A DNA stretch of 64,000 nucleotides from contig CALRPU020000013.1 in NCBI GenBank assembly GCA_943370175.1, positions 53,472 to 117,471 of the forward strand. Reading direction: 5' to 3'. This stretch comes from Ideonella_A intermedia_A. GTDB taxonomy: Bacteria > Pseudomonadota > Gammaproteobacteria > Burkholderiales > Burkholderiaceae_C. The position numbers were made by a program, and so were the translations under genes. Position 1 is the stretch's first letter. Every line of letters begins with the position of its first letter. The notes under the pieces were generated by a model. That model was not told where the DNA came from. It worked only from the letters and a program-made list of their open reading frames with translations, and did not search any database. Shown here piece after piece: positions 32,938-41,416 of this stretch.

Positions 32938-33981
32938 TCACAGGTCGGGGGCGTCCAGCCAGGCCGCCACCTGCTGGGGCATGGTCGCCACATGGCCCGG
33001 CGGCCGCCCGCCCGGAAAGCCCACGTGCCCGCCGTGCGCCGGTTGCCACAGCCGCACATGGCGCCCCACCTCGGCCGGGCCGGGCAGGCTGGACGCCGGC
33101 ACGAAGGGGTCGTTCAAGGCGTTCAGCACCAGGGCCGGGATGCGGATGCGGTGCAGGTGCGGCTTGGCCGACCCGCGGTCCCAGTAGTCGTCGGCGTCGC
33201 GAAAGCCGTGCACCGGTGCGGTGAAGACGTTGTCGAACTCGTGGAGGTCGCGCGCCGCGAGCAGGCGCTCGCGGTTGAACAGGCGCGGGTGCTGCGCCCA
33301 CTTGCGCAGCGCCTTGGGCTTCATGCTGTTCAGGAACATGCGCGTGTAGACCAGCCGGTTGAAGCCCCGGCCGATGGCGTGCCCGCCGGCGGCCAGGTCG
33401 ATCGGCGACGACACCGCCGCCACGGCCGCCGCGGTGTGCCCCGCGCTGTCACCGGCCTCCTCGGCCCAGCGCAGCAGCGCGTTGCCACCGAGGGACACGC
33501 CCACCGCCATCACCGGCCCCACGGAGGCGGGGTGCACCGTGCGAAAGCGGTCCAGGATCCAGCCAATCTCCTCGAAGTCGCCGGAGTGGTAGGCGCGCGG
33601 GGCGTGGTTCAGCTCGCCCGAGCAGCCGCGAAAGTGCGGCACCGCGTAGTCCCAGCCGCGCCGGCGCGCTTCCACCGCGAAGGCTTGCGCGTAATGGCTG
33701 GACGACGAGCCTTCCAGGCCGTGGAACAGCACGAGCAGCCGGCGGTTGCCTGGCGCGCCGGGTGCAGTGAAAGAAGCAGCAGAGGCGGGTGCCTCGGCCC
33801 GCCGCTGGCGCTGCCAGTCGACGTCGATGAAGTCGCCGTCGGGCGCGGTCCAGCGTTCTCGCTGGTAGACCGGCGGGGTGCCGTCGTGCCGGCGAGACAT
33901 CAAGGCCGGCCAGATGGTCTGCGCGTTGCCACCCACCGGGCCGGCACCGGCCAGCCAGGCGGGGGCGCGAAAACCTTGCAT
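32938..33981 (-). CDS. YheT family alpha/beta hydrolase
   Basis: 347 residues. The alpha/beta-hydrolase core shows LVLFHGLEGSSSSHYAQAFA, the nucleophile elbow VGVSLGGN, and a C-terminal ALNDPFVPASSLP with a later HGGHVGF that supplies the Asp and His. The N-terminus GGNAQTIWPAL is characteristic of YheT/EMB8-type carboxylesterases. The natural substrate is unknown. The ATG at 33981 is the only plausible start of the family region. It lies 7 nt after the stop of the SnoaL-like gene on the same strand, so they form a pair. Confidence 0.9.
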   Translation of the reverse strand: MQGFRAPAWLAGAGPVGGNAQTIWPALMSRRHDGTPPVYQRERWTAPDGDFIDVDWQRQRRAEAPASAASFTAPGAPGNRRLLVLFHGLEGSSSSHYAQAFAVEARRRGWDYAVPHFRGCSGELNHAPRAYHSGDFEEIGWILDRFRTVHPASVGPVMAVGVSLGGNALLRWAEEAGDSAGHTAAAVAAVSSPIDLAAGGHAIGRGFNRLVYTRMFLNSMKPKALRKWAQHPRLFNRERLLAARDLHEFDNVFTAPVHGFRDADDYWDRGSAKPHLHRIRIPALVLNALNDPFVPASSLPGPAEVGRHVRLWQPAHGGHVGFPGGRPPGHVATMPQQVAAWLDAPDL

Positions 33982-33988
33982 CGGGGGG

Positions 33989-34435
33989 TCAGTGCAGCAC
34001 CGACGCGGTCTCGGTGATGTCCGGAATCTCGCGCGCCGAGCCGGGGCTGGCATGGTGGGTGACCAGCCGCCAGCCCAGGCCGGTTTTGACGTAGACGTTG
34101 GTGGCCAGCACGTAGGCCGTCTGCGGGCCTTCGTCGCTCATCACCGACACCTTTTCGACCAGGCTGTGCACGGCCACCGCGTGGGTGCTGACCCGGCGCA
34201 CCTTGATGGGCTCGGCGTGGATGGCGCCGTTGGCGAAGATGCTGTCGAAGCTGGCGCGGATGGCCTGCGGCCCCACCACGCGCGAGCCGCCCGGGTGCAC
34301 GCAGCACACCTCGTCGTCGTCGGCCCACACGGCCATCAGGCGTTCGATGTCGCCTTGCTGCAGCGCTTCATAGAACTGCTGTTCCATGTCGTCGGGGGTG
34401 GCCAAGTGGGCCATCGTCGGTTTGCGCGCGGCCAT
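33989..34435 (-). CDS. SnoaL/NTF2-like protein (nuclear-transport-factor-2 fold)
   Basis: 148 residues, probably starting at the ATG at 34435 (another ATG is at 34414). The NTF2-like fold is suggested by MEQQFYEALQQGDIERLMAV, WADDDEVCCVHPGGSRVVGP and YVKTGLGWRLVTHHASP. Close relatives are small proteins of unknown role, often called YybH or DUF4440-like. It lies between purU and the YheT-like gene, all leftward with small gaps. Confidence 0.8.
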   Translation of the reverse strand: MAARKPTMAHLATPDDMEQQFYEALQQGDIERLMAVWADDDEVCCVHPGGSRVVGPQAIRASFDSIFANGAIHAEPIKVRRVSTHAVAVHSLVEKVSVMSDEGPQTAYVLATNVYVKTGLGWRLVTHHASPGSAREIPDITETASVLH

Positions 34436-34445
34436 GGGCGGGGTG

Positions 34446-35330
34446 TCAGCGGAAGACCACGGTCTTGCGACCATTGAGCAGCACCCGGTGCTCCACGTGC
34501 CAACGCACCGCGCGGGCCAGCACCACGCTTTCGACGTCGCGGCCCACGGCGGTGAAGTCTTCGGGGCTCAGCGAGTGGTCCACCCGCTCGACGTCCTGCT
34601 CGATGATCGGGCCTTCGTCCAGGTCGGCCGTCACGTAGTGCGCGGTCGCGCCGATCAGCTTCACCCCGCGCTCGTGCGCCTGGTAGTAGGGCTTGGCGCC
34701 CTTGAAGCTGGGCAGGAAGCTGTGGTGGATGTTGATGGCGCGCCCCTTCAGGAACTGGCAGAACTCGGGGCTGAGGATCTGCATGTAGCGGGCCAGCACC
34801 ACCAGGTCGACCTGCTGCTCGGCCACGATGGCTTCGACCTGCTGCTCCTGGGCGCGCTTGACGTCTTTGCTGGCGCCCGTGGGCAGCGGCAGGTGGTGGA
34901 AGGGAATCTGGTAGCTGGCGGCCAGTTCGGCGAAGTCGGGGTGGTTGGACACGATGGCGGCGATGTCCACGCCCAACTGGCCCGAGTGACGGCGAAACAG
35001 CAAATCGTTCAGGCAGTGGCCGAACTTGCTGACCATCAACAGCAGCCGCGGTTTGCGCGCCAGGTCGTGCACGTGCATGTCCATGCCGAACTGCTCGCGC
35101 ACGTGGGTGAACAGTTGTTCCAGCGCGCCCGCACTGGCCAGGTGCGGCGGGGCTGCCACGTGCACCCGCATGAAGAACAGGCCGGTCGCGTCGGCGTGCT
35201 GGACGTCGCCGAACTGCTGCGAGTCGATGATGTTGCAGCCCGCCTGGTACAGCAGGCCCGACACGGCGTGGACGATGCCCTTGGTGTCTCGGCACGACAG
35301 GGTCAGGACGAATTCGTGGGCGCTTTGCAT
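34446..35330 (-). CDS. purU: Formyltetrahydrofolate deformylase PurU
   Basis: 294-residue enzyme hydrolysing 10-formyl-THF to THF and formate, which balances the one-carbon pool and supplies formate for purine synthesis by PurT. An N-terminal ACT domain (about 5-85) precedes the formyltransferase-like domain, with catalytic residues in INIHHSFLPSF and VTADLDEGPIIEQ. Length and motifs agree with the family. TACAAT lies 8 nt before the ATG, so the transcript may start at the start codon. Divergent from the ECF sigma gene. Confidence 0.96.
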   Translation of the reverse strand: MQSAHEFVLTLSCRDTKGIVHAVSGLLYQAGCNIIDSQQFGDVQHADATGLFFMRVHVAAPPHLASAGALEQLFTHVREQFGMDMHVHDLARKPRLLLMVSKFGHCLNDLLFRRHSGQLGVDIAAIVSNHPDFAELAASYQIPFHHLPLPTGASKDVKRAQEQQVEAIVAEQQVDLVVLARYMQILSPEFCQFLKGRAINIHHSFLPSFKGAKPYYQAHERGVKLIGATAHYVTADLDEGPIIEQDVERVDHSLSPEDFTAVGRDVESVVLARAVRWHVEHRVLLNGRKTVVFR

Positions 35331-35408
35331 GGGGCGGGATTGTACGGAGCACGCCGTCCCCAGGCCCGCCGCAGGGCCGTGCGGTGTCGGCCCCTAGAAT
35401 CCGCCGCC

Positions 35409-36050
35409 ATGCCCGCTCCCCGTGCCGATTGGTCCGAACGCAGCCTTGAGTTGTCAGATCTGCTCGCGCGCGCAGGCCTGGGCGACCGCGCGGCCTTCGC
35501 CACCCTGTACCAGCGCAGCAGTGCGCATCTGTTCGCGGTGATCTTGCGTATCAACCGTGACAGGGCGCAGGCCGAGGACATCCTTCAGGAGGTCTTCGTG
35601 AATGTCTGGCGCGCCGCTGCGAATTTCGATGCTGCGCAAAGTCAGCCTTTGACCTGGCTGACCAGCATCGCCCGCAACCGCGCCATCGACAGCCTTCGCC
35701 GTGCCCAGACGCAGCCCCAGTTGCAGGCGGGCACAACGGCAACGGACGATGAGGACAGTGACGTGTACGACGACATGGCCGACGAGGCACCCGGCCCGCT
35801 CGAGTTGTTGAGCAGGGCGGGGGAGGCACGCCAGTTGCAGCACTGTCTGGGCGAGCTGGGCGCGCCGCAGCGCCAAAGCCTGGCGCTGGCCTATTTCGAT
35901 GGCCTGAGCCACGCCGAGGTGGCCGAGCAGATGGGCCAGCCGCTGGGGACCGTCAAGAGCTGGGTGCGCCGGTCGTTGTTGTCGTTGAAAGGCTGCCTCG
36001 AGCACGCTGCGGCGGTCGACCGGTCCCGCGCCGCAGCAAGGAAGGCCTGA
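35409..36050 (+). CDS. ECF-family RNA polymerase sigma factor
   Basis: 213 residues with region 2 (LYQRSSAHLFAVILRINRD, DILQEVFVNVWRAAANFD, TWLTSIARNRAIDSLRR) and region 4 (LAYFDGLSHAEVAEQMGQPL, GTVKSWVRRSLLSLKGCLE). It lies 3 nt before its putative anti-sigma factor, so expression is coupled and probably autoregulated. The pair resembles SigK/RskA-type systems. TAGAAT ends 8 nt before the ATG. The inducing signal is unknown. Confidence 0.92.
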   Translation: MPAPRADWSERSLELSDLLARAGLGDRAAFATLYQRSSAHLFAVILRINRDRAQAEDILQEVFVNVWRAAANFDAAQSQPLTWLTSIARNRAIDSLRRAQTQPQLQAGTTATDDEDSDVYDDMADEAPGPLELLSRAGEARQLQHCLGELGAPQRQSLALAYFDGLSHAEVAEQMGQPLGTVKSWVRRSLLSLKGCLEHAAAVDRSRAAARKA

Positions 36051-36053
36051 GCC

Positions 36054-36767
36054 ATGGACTACAGCCGCCCTGAACTCGCCGACCGCCTGGCCGCCGACTA
36101 CGTGTCTGGCGCCCTGCGCGGGCCGGCCCGCCGCCGCCTGGAATCGCTGATGCTGGCCCACCCGCAGCTGCGCCAGGCCGTGCTGGCCTGGCAAGACCGC
36201 CTGGCCCCGCTGACCGCCTCCATCGAACCACAGACCCCGCCGCCCATGGTCTGGAGCCGCATCGAGGCGCGGATCGGCGGCGCTTCGTCGTCCCGCCTGG
36301 CGGCGCCCAGCCCGCGCTGGTGGGAGCGCCTGGCGGTGTGGCAGGGCCTGTCCGGTCTGGCGCTCGCCGCGTTGGTGGGCCTGGGCGTGGTGATCAGCCA
36401 ACCGCCGCCCGCGCCCATCGTCGTGGTGCTGGGCCCGGCGGCCCCGGGCGACGTGACCCAGGCCGCCGGCGCGTTGGTGCCCACTTCTTTCGTCGCCGGC
36501 ATCAGCGCCGACGGCCAAGCGGTGGTGATGCGCCCGGTCAACACCGTGGACCTGCGCAGCGACAAGGCCCTGGAGCTGTGGGCCGTGCCCGCCCAGGGCG
36601 CCCCGCGCTCGCTCGGCCTGGTGTCGGCCGGGGGCGCGACGACCGTGCAGCGCCGCAAGGTGCTGGACGGCACCGCCGCGCTCGCCGTCAGCCTGGAGCC
36701 GCAGGGCGGTTCGCCCAGCGGCGCGCCGACCGGGCCGGTGCTTTACGTGGGCAAGCTGGGCACCTGA
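36054..36767 (+). CDS. Membrane anti-sigma factor (RskA-like)
   Basis: 237 residues. A cytoplasmic N-terminus (LADRLAADYVSGALRGPARR), with the short helical zinc-less anti-sigma type, leads to one membrane helix (about 100-120, LAALVGLGVVISQ). The periplasmic part then matches the RskA domain, with DKALELWAVPAQGAPRSLGL and GPVLYVGKLGT. It should hold the upstream ECF sigma factor inactive until an envelope or oxidative signal. Its last 25 bases overlap the end of the convergent heptosyltransferase gene. Confidence 0.9.
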   Translation: MDYSRPELADRLAADYVSGALRGPARRRLESLMLAHPQLRQAVLAWQDRLAPLTASIEPQTPPPMVWSRIEARIGGASSSRLAAPSPRWWERLAVWQGLSGLALAALVGLGVVISQPPPAPIVVVLGPAAPGDVTQAAGALVPTSFVAGISADGQAVVMRPVNTVDLRSDKALELWAVPAQGAPRSLGLVSAGGATTVQRRKVLDGTAALAVSLEPQGGSPSGAPTGPVLYVGKLGT

Positions 36768-37873
36768 GCGGCGTGGGCGCCGACCGGGCCGCCGGCCGCC
36801 GCGGTGGATGGGCTTGATGCCGTCCCCGTGCCCGTGCCCAGCGCCTGACCCAAGGCCTCGTCCGCCCGCGCCGGGCTGATCCCGTTCAGGCACAGGGTGT
36901 GGCCAAAGCGGCACACGCGCTCAAAGCACGGCGCGCAGTCCAGGGCCAGCTCGTCCTTGAGCCACAGCACTTGCGCGCGCGCGTTCAGCGGCGGCGTGTG
37001 CAGCGGGCTGGTGGAGCCGTAGAAGGCCACCTGCGGCACACCGAAGGCCGCGGCCACGTGCATCATTCCGGAATCGTTGCTGGCCACGCCGCGCGCTGCG
37101 CCGATCAAGGCCATCGCGTCGATCAGGTCCAGCGTGCCCGCCAGCACGCGGCAGGCGCCGGGGCGGCGGGCGTTGGCCAGCGCGGCCACTTCGTCGCACA
37201 GCGCCTTTTCCTTGGGCGAGCCCAGCAACAGCACCGGCTGGGCGTGGCGTTCGTGCAGAAGCACGGCCAGTTCGGCGTAGTGCGCGGCGGGCCAGCACTT
37301 GGCCGGGCCATACTCGGCGCCCGGCGCGAACGCGAAAAAGGCGCCGCGCGCCACGCCGGCGCTGGCGGCCACCGCGTCCAGCTTGCGTTCGGGGAAAGAC
37401 AACCGCGGCCGGGCCGCGGCGTCGGGGGTCGACACCGCGCCGGCCAGGCCGCTGTAGAAGGCCACCATCGGCGGGCGGCCGCCGGGGTTGGGCAGGCGCT
37501 GGTTCAGCAGGCCGTAGCGGCCTTCGCCGTGGTAGCCGATGCGCAGTGGCACGCCCGCAAACCAGGGCAGCAGTGCGGCCTTCAAGGAATTCGGCAGCAC
37601 GTAGGCGCGGTCGAAACGGCCGCGCCAGCGCCGGCCCAGCGCGCGGCGCGCCGACCAGTCCAGCCGGCCGTGGGCGAAGGGCAGTTCTTCGACGGCGTCG
37701 ACGGTGGGCATGGCGCGGTACACCGGCGCCACCCAGGGCAGCGCGGCCACGGTGACACGCTCGCCGCGCGCGGCCAGGCGGGCCAGCAGCGGCTCGCTCA
37801 TCACCGCGTCGCCAATCCACTGCGGCGCGATCAGCAGGCTGCGCGGCGCGGCAGCGCCGGCCGGGGACTTCAC
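36743..37873 (-). CDS. waaF: Glycosyltransferase family 9 (lipopolysaccharide heptosyltransferase II, WaaF-like)
   Basis: 376 residues, GTG start. GT9 signature regions are visible: SLLIAPQWIGDAVMSEPLL, ALPWVAPVYRAMP, FAFAPGAEYGPAKCWP, and ASNDSGMMHVAAAFGVPQVA with the nucleotide-sugar binding loop. This fits heptosyltransferase II, which adds heptose to the LPS inner core at the cytoplasmic face. A C-terminal Ala/Gly/Thr/Ser tail of about 35 residues is unusual and overlaps the anti-sigma gene. The zinc-finger gene follows upstream on the same strand after 16 nt. Confidence 0.88.
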   Translation of the reverse strand: MKSPAGAAAPRSLLIAPQWIGDAVMSEPLLARLAARGERVTVAALPWVAPVYRAMPTVDAVEELPFAHGRLDWSARRALGRRWRGRFDRAYVLPNSLKAALLPWFAGVPLRIGYHGEGRYGLLNQRLPNPGGRPPMVAFYSGLAGAVSTPDAAARPRLSFPERKLDAVAASAGVARGAFFAFAPGAEYGPAKCWPAAHYAELAVLLHERHAQPVLLLGSPKEKALCDEVAALANARRPGACRVLAGTLDLIDAMALIGAARGVASNDSGMMHVAAAFGVPQVAFYGSTSPLHTPPLNARAQVLWLKDELALDCAPCFERVCRFGHTLCLNGISPARADEALGQALGTGTGTASSPSTAAAGGPVGAHAAQVPSLPT

Positions 37874-37889
37874 GGGTGGGGTGCCGCCG

Positions 37890-38093
37890 TCAGTGGGCGT
37901 GGACTTTTTCGCCGGCCTTCAGGCGGTACACGGTGCCGCAATAAGGGCACTTGCCTTCGCCGGTGGTGGCCACGTCGATGAAGACGCGCGGGTGGTTGCT
38001 CCACAGCGCCATCTTCGGGTTGGGGCAGGCCACGGCGCCCGGGCCTTGCAGGTCCTTGGCGCCCACTTCGATCACGGCTTTGGGGTCGCTCAT
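37890..38093 (-). CDS. Small zinc-finger domain protein (YheV/CHCC type)
   Basis: 67 residues from the ATG at 38093. The zinc-site pattern is Cys in VACPNPK, His in SNHPRVFI and CPYCGTVY, as in the zf-CHCC family, whose mitochondrial relative is a complex I subunit. The GAGG eight bases upstream supports this ATG over a GTG at 38102. Such genes commonly sit beside ilvE in Burkholderiales; here the two are 10 nt apart. Confidence 0.85.
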   Translation of the reverse strand: MSDPKAVIEVGAKDLQGPGAVACPNPKMALWSNHPRVFIDVATTGEGKCPYCGTVYRLKAGEKVHAH

Positions 38094-38103
38094 CGTGCTC
38101 ACC

Positions 38104-39027
38104 TCACACCTTGGTCAGCCATTCGGCGTACTTGGGGTTGCGGCCGTTGACGATGTCGAAGAAGGCCGACTGGATCTTCTCGGTGATCGGCCCGCGCGAA
38201 CCGGCGCCGATCTCGATGCGGTCCAGTTCGCGGATGGGCGTCACCTCGGCGGCGGTGCCGGTGAAGAAGGCCTCGTCGCAGATGTAGACCTCGTCGCGGG
38301 TGATGCGCTTTTCCACCAGCTTCAGGCCCAGGTCGTTGCAGATGTTCAGGATGGTGTCGCGGGTGATGCCGTTCAGCGCCCCGGCCGACAGGTCGGGCGT
38401 GTAGACCACGCCCTTCTTGATGATGAACAGGTTCTCGCCCGCGCCTTCGCTGACGAAGCCGGCCGAGTCCAGCAGCATGGCCTCGTCGTAGCCCTCGTCC
38501 GTGGCTTCCATGTTGGCCAGGATGGAATTGGTGTAATTGCTCACCGCTTTGGCCTGCGTCATCGTGATGTTGACGTGGTGGCGGGTGAAGCTGCTGGTCT
38601 TCACCCGGATGCCGCGCTTCAGGCCTTCCTCGCCCAGGTAGGCGCCCCAGGGCCAGGCGGCGACCATCAGGTGGATGGTGTTGCCCTTGGGGCTGACGCC
38701 CAGCTTCTTGTCGCCGATCCACACCAGCGGGCGCAGGTAGCAGCTTTCCAGCTGGTTGACGCGCACCACCTCGCGCTGGGCTTCCATCACCTGTTCCGGG
38801 CTGAAGGGGATCTTCATGCGCAGGATCTTGGCGCTGTTGAACAGCCGCTCGGTGTGTTCCTGCAGGCGGAAGATGGCGGTGCCGTTCACCGTGTTGTAGG
38901 CGCGCACGCCTTCGAAGGCGCCACAGCCGTAGTGCAGGGTGTGGCTCAGCACGTGGATCTTGGCGTCACGCCACTCGACCAGCGCGCCGTCCATCCAGAT
39001 CTTGCCGTCGCGGTCGGACATGGACAT
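38104..39027 (-). CDS. ilvE: Branched-chain amino acid aminotransferase
   Basis: 307 residues, class IV PLP aminotransferase catalysing the last step of Leu/Ile/Val synthesis. Landmarks are FEGVRAYNT near the N-terminus, the PLP lysine in MTQAKAVSNYTNSILAN, and SEGAGENLFIIK followed by DEAFFTGTAAEVTPI. AGGA about nine bases upstream favours the ATG at 39027 over that at 39021. Leftward operon with the zinc-finger gene and perhaps waaF. Confidence 0.96.
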   Translation of the reverse strand: MSMSDRDGKIWMDGALVEWRDAKIHVLSHTLHYGCGAFEGVRAYNTVNGTAIFRLQEHTERLFNSAKILRMKIPFSPEQVMEAQREVVRVNQLESCYLRPLVWIGDKKLGVSPKGNTIHLMVAAWPWGAYLGEEGLKRGIRVKTSSFTRHHVNITMTQAKAVSNYTNSILANMEATDEGYDEAMLLDSAGFVSEGAGENLFIIKKGVVYTPDLSAGALNGITRDTILNICNDLGLKLVEKRITRDEVYICDEAFFTGTAAEVTPIRELDRIEIGAGSRGPITEKIQSAFFDIVNGRNPKYAEWLTKV

Positions 39028-39064
39028 GGGAAATCCTGTTCTGTTCAGAGCTGAAAACGCGATT

Positions 39065-39514
39065 TTAGGCGGACGCGGGCGGTGCGGCGTCCGCCGCGGG
39101 CGCGGGCGTGGCGTCTTCCACCGGGGCCTGGCGCTGCAGCGTCCAGCGTTTCAGCACGCCGCCCTGCAGTTCCACGGTGACGGTGTCGCCGGCCGCGTCG
39201 CGCCAGCGGAAGCTTTCCGGGTCCTTGGGCTGGGCCGGCGGCGGGCCCACGCGTTCGCCCAGGCTGCGCGTGAGCTTCAGGATGTCCAGCAGCCGCACGC
39301 CTTCCTTGAGCTTGGCGTTCAGCATCACCGCGCTGGGCACGCTGCCCAGCGGCGAGCCGGCCGCGTCCTTCATCACCCGCAGCGCGCGGCTGAATTGCAG
39401 CAGCAGCCAGAAGACGATCACCGTCACCGCCAGCACCACGCCCTGCCAACCGTAAGCCTGCCAGCCCGCGGCCACGCCCATGGCGGCCAGGGCCCATCCA
39501 ATCACTGGGTTCAT
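39065..39514 (-). CDS. Small membrane protein upstream of ilvE
   Basis: 149 residues, no recognised family beyond conservation that I infer from its coding character. Two N-terminal helices (WALAAMGVAAGWQAYGWQG, VVLAVTVIVFWLLLQF) lead to a cytoplasmic domain with VMLNAKLKEGVRLLDILKLT and a C-terminal beta segment. TAGCAT lies 8 nt before the ATG. Same strand as ilvE, 37 nt away. Confidence 0.7.
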   Translation of the reverse strand: MNPVIGWALAAMGVAAGWQAYGWQGVVLAVTVIVFWLLLQFSRALRVMKDAAGSPLGSVPSAVMLNAKLKEGVRLLDILKLTRSLGERVGPPPAQPKDPESFRWRDAAGDTVTVELQGGVLKRWTLQRQAPVEDATPAPAADAAPPASA

Positions 39515-39572
39515 GGGGCGGAATGCTAATGCCGCCGGTTCAGGCCCCCCGGCGGCACAGCGCCCGGCAGCG

Positions 39573-41321
39573 TCAGTAGCTCAGGTTGATCTGCAGCACC
39601 GCGGTGGTGCCGCTCACCTCGTTGCCCACCACCAGCAGCGGCTTGCCGTTGGGCGACTGCGCCGCCGGAATCAGCGTCAGCCCTTCCGGTCCCAGGTCGC
39701 CGGTGGTGCCGGTGCGGGTGTTCAGGTAGGTGGCGAAGCTGGGGCTGGCCGGGTTGGTGATGTCGTAGACCATCACGCCGCCCACGCGCTCCAGGCCGAC
39801 GAAGGCAAAGGTCTTGTTGCCGAAGCGGCCCAGCACCACGCCCTCGGGCTCCGGGCCCTTGCTGGCGCTGCGGCCGTCCAGGTCGTTGTTGTCGTGGCTG
39901 GCGTTGAAATTGACGTTCGGCAGGGCCTTGGTGCGCTGCTCGATGTCGTCGCCGGCGTCGTAGACCCGGGTGGCGTCCGTGGTCCAGATGGAGAACGAGC
40001 GCGCACCGAAGCTGAACAGCTCGCTGCACTGGCCGGCCGCGTTCTTGCCCGTGCTGCCGCCGTTGGGCGTGGTGGTGATGCGCAGGCGGCCCAGGTTGGA
40101 GTCCAGCAGCAGGTTGGCCGCGTTGGCGCCGAACACCGCCGGGTCCAGGCCGGCGGTGCAGTGGGCGCGCACGCGGGTTTCCTCGTTGAAGCCGGGCCAG
40201 TCGGCGCGGGCGTCGCCTTCGTTGGCGGTCACCAGGTAGGTCACGCCGCCCACGCTGTAGCTGGCAATGGCGTCGGGCAGGTACAGGCCCTTGACCGGCT
40301 GCGGACCGATCTTCACCGCCGGGGTGCCGCTGTTGGTGTTGGTGCCGCCGTCTTCGTCGCTGGCGTCCAGGCCCATGCCGGCCAGGCTGTGGTCCTTGAA
40401 GCCCAGCGGGCGCAGCGCGGTGACGCGGGCGCTGGCGATGTCGACCACGGCGATGGCGTTGTTCTCTTGCAGCGTGACGTAGGCGGTGCGGCCGTCGGGG
40501 GCCACGGTGATGTATTCGGGCTCCAGGTCCTGCGCGGCGCTGGCGCCCGGGCCGTAAATGCGCACGCCCTGGGCGCGCAGCGCGGCTTCCTGGCCGTTGT
40601 AGGCGCGGAAGTCGGCAATGGCGACGGTGGGGGCCACGGTGGGCGCCTGCGTGGTGCCGCCGCGGTTCACGGTGATGACGGCCACCGAGCCTTCGGGGTC
40701 GACGGAGCCGGCCTGGCCATAGCTGTTGGGCTCGCCCTCGTTGGCCACCAGCACGGTGCGGCCGTCGGGGGTGAAGGTCAGCATGTCGGGCAGCGCGCCC
40801 ACGGTGACGGCCTGCAGCAGTTGCAACGTGGACGCGGCGTAGAAGGCCACCGTGCCCGGCGAGGTCTTCGGGCTGGCCTCGATGGCCAACGCCACCAGGC
40901 CGTCGTGGATGGCCACGCTGTTCACGCCCGCGCCCAAGGCCGCCACGCTGAGGGTGCCGACGCGCTGCGGCGCGGCGGGGTTGCTCAGGTCCAGCACGTC
41001 GACCGTGCCGTTGGCGCCGTTGACCACGAACAAGCGCTTGCTGGCCGCGTCGTAGGCGGTGATTTCGGCCGCGCCCGCCGCGCCGCCGCTGAAGCCGCCG
41101 ATCTTCTCCATCGCCAGCGCCACCGGGGTGGGCTCGAAGGGGTCGACGCCGCCGTCCCCGCCGCCGCAGGCCATCAGCAGCCCGGCGCCCAGGAGGGCGC
41201 TGCTGCGCCACGCGGCGCCCAGCCAGCGGGCGCCCGGCCACCCGGCACGGGCGGCGGCGCGGAACAGCGGCGCCCGGCGGGCGCGCGGGGCGTTGGGGGT
41301 GTGGCGGGCGGTGGCTGACAT
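39573..41321 (-). CDS. Secreted choice-of-anchor I family propeller lipoprotein (phosphatase/phytase-like)
   Basis: 582 residues. A signal sequence with LLMACGGGDGG suggests a lipoprotein. The mature part is a beta-propeller with repeated blades, for example YDAASKRLFVVNGANGTVDV, PDMLTFTPDGRTVLVANEGE, EYITVAPDGRTAYVTLQENN, then EPEGVVLGRFG, SPSFATYLNTRTG and LTLIPAAQSPNGKPLLVVGN. This fits the choice-of-anchor I family, often labelled alkaline-phosphatase-like. GGAG precedes the ATG. A three-unit Pho box lies 56-84 nt upstream, so expression on phosphate starvation is expected; that supports a role in phosphate scavenging. Confidence 0.8.
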   Translation of the reverse strand: MSATARHTPNAPRARRAPLFRAAARAGWPGARWLGAAWRSSALLGAGLLMACGGGDGGVDPFEPTPVALAMEKIGGFSGGAAGAAEITAYDAASKRLFVVNGANGTVDVLDLSNPAAPQRVGTLSVAALGAGVNSVAIHDGLVALAIEASPKTSPGTVAFYAASTLQLLQAVTVGALPDMLTFTPDGRTVLVANEGEPNSYGQAGSVDPEGSVAVITVNRGGTTQAPTVAPTVAIADFRAYNGQEAALRAQGVRIYGPGASAAQDLEPEYITVAPDGRTAYVTLQENNAIAVVDIASARVTALRPLGFKDHSLAGMGLDASDEDGGTNTNSGTPAVKIGPQPVKGLYLPDAIASYSVGGVTYLVTANEGDARADWPGFNEETRVRAHCTAGLDPAVFGANAANLLLDSNLGRLRITTTPNGGSTGKNAAGQCSELFSFGARSFSIWTTDATRVYDAGDDIEQRTKALPNVNFNASHDNNDLDGRSASKGPEPEGVVLGRFGNKTFAFVGLERVGGVMVYDITNPASPSFATYLNTRTGTTGDLGPEGLTLIPAAQSPNGKPLLVVGNEVSGTTAVLQINLSY

Positions 41322-41376
41322 CGGGGGCTCCGGCTGGCAAAAACCGCGGATGCTGGCGGCCGCCCGCGACACCGGC

Positions 41377-41405
41377 GTGACACCCCCGTGACGCGGCCGT
41401 GACAG
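41377..41405 (-). promoter_or_regulatory. Tandem Pho box (PhoB site)
   Basis: On the minus strand, three 7-mers, CTGTCAC, GCGTCAC and GTGTCAC, are separated by 4 nt each, so the period is 11 bp as in PhoB sites. It lies just upstream of the propeller protein gene on the same strand. Confidence 0.7.
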
Positions 41406-41416
41406 CGCCCCGCCCT

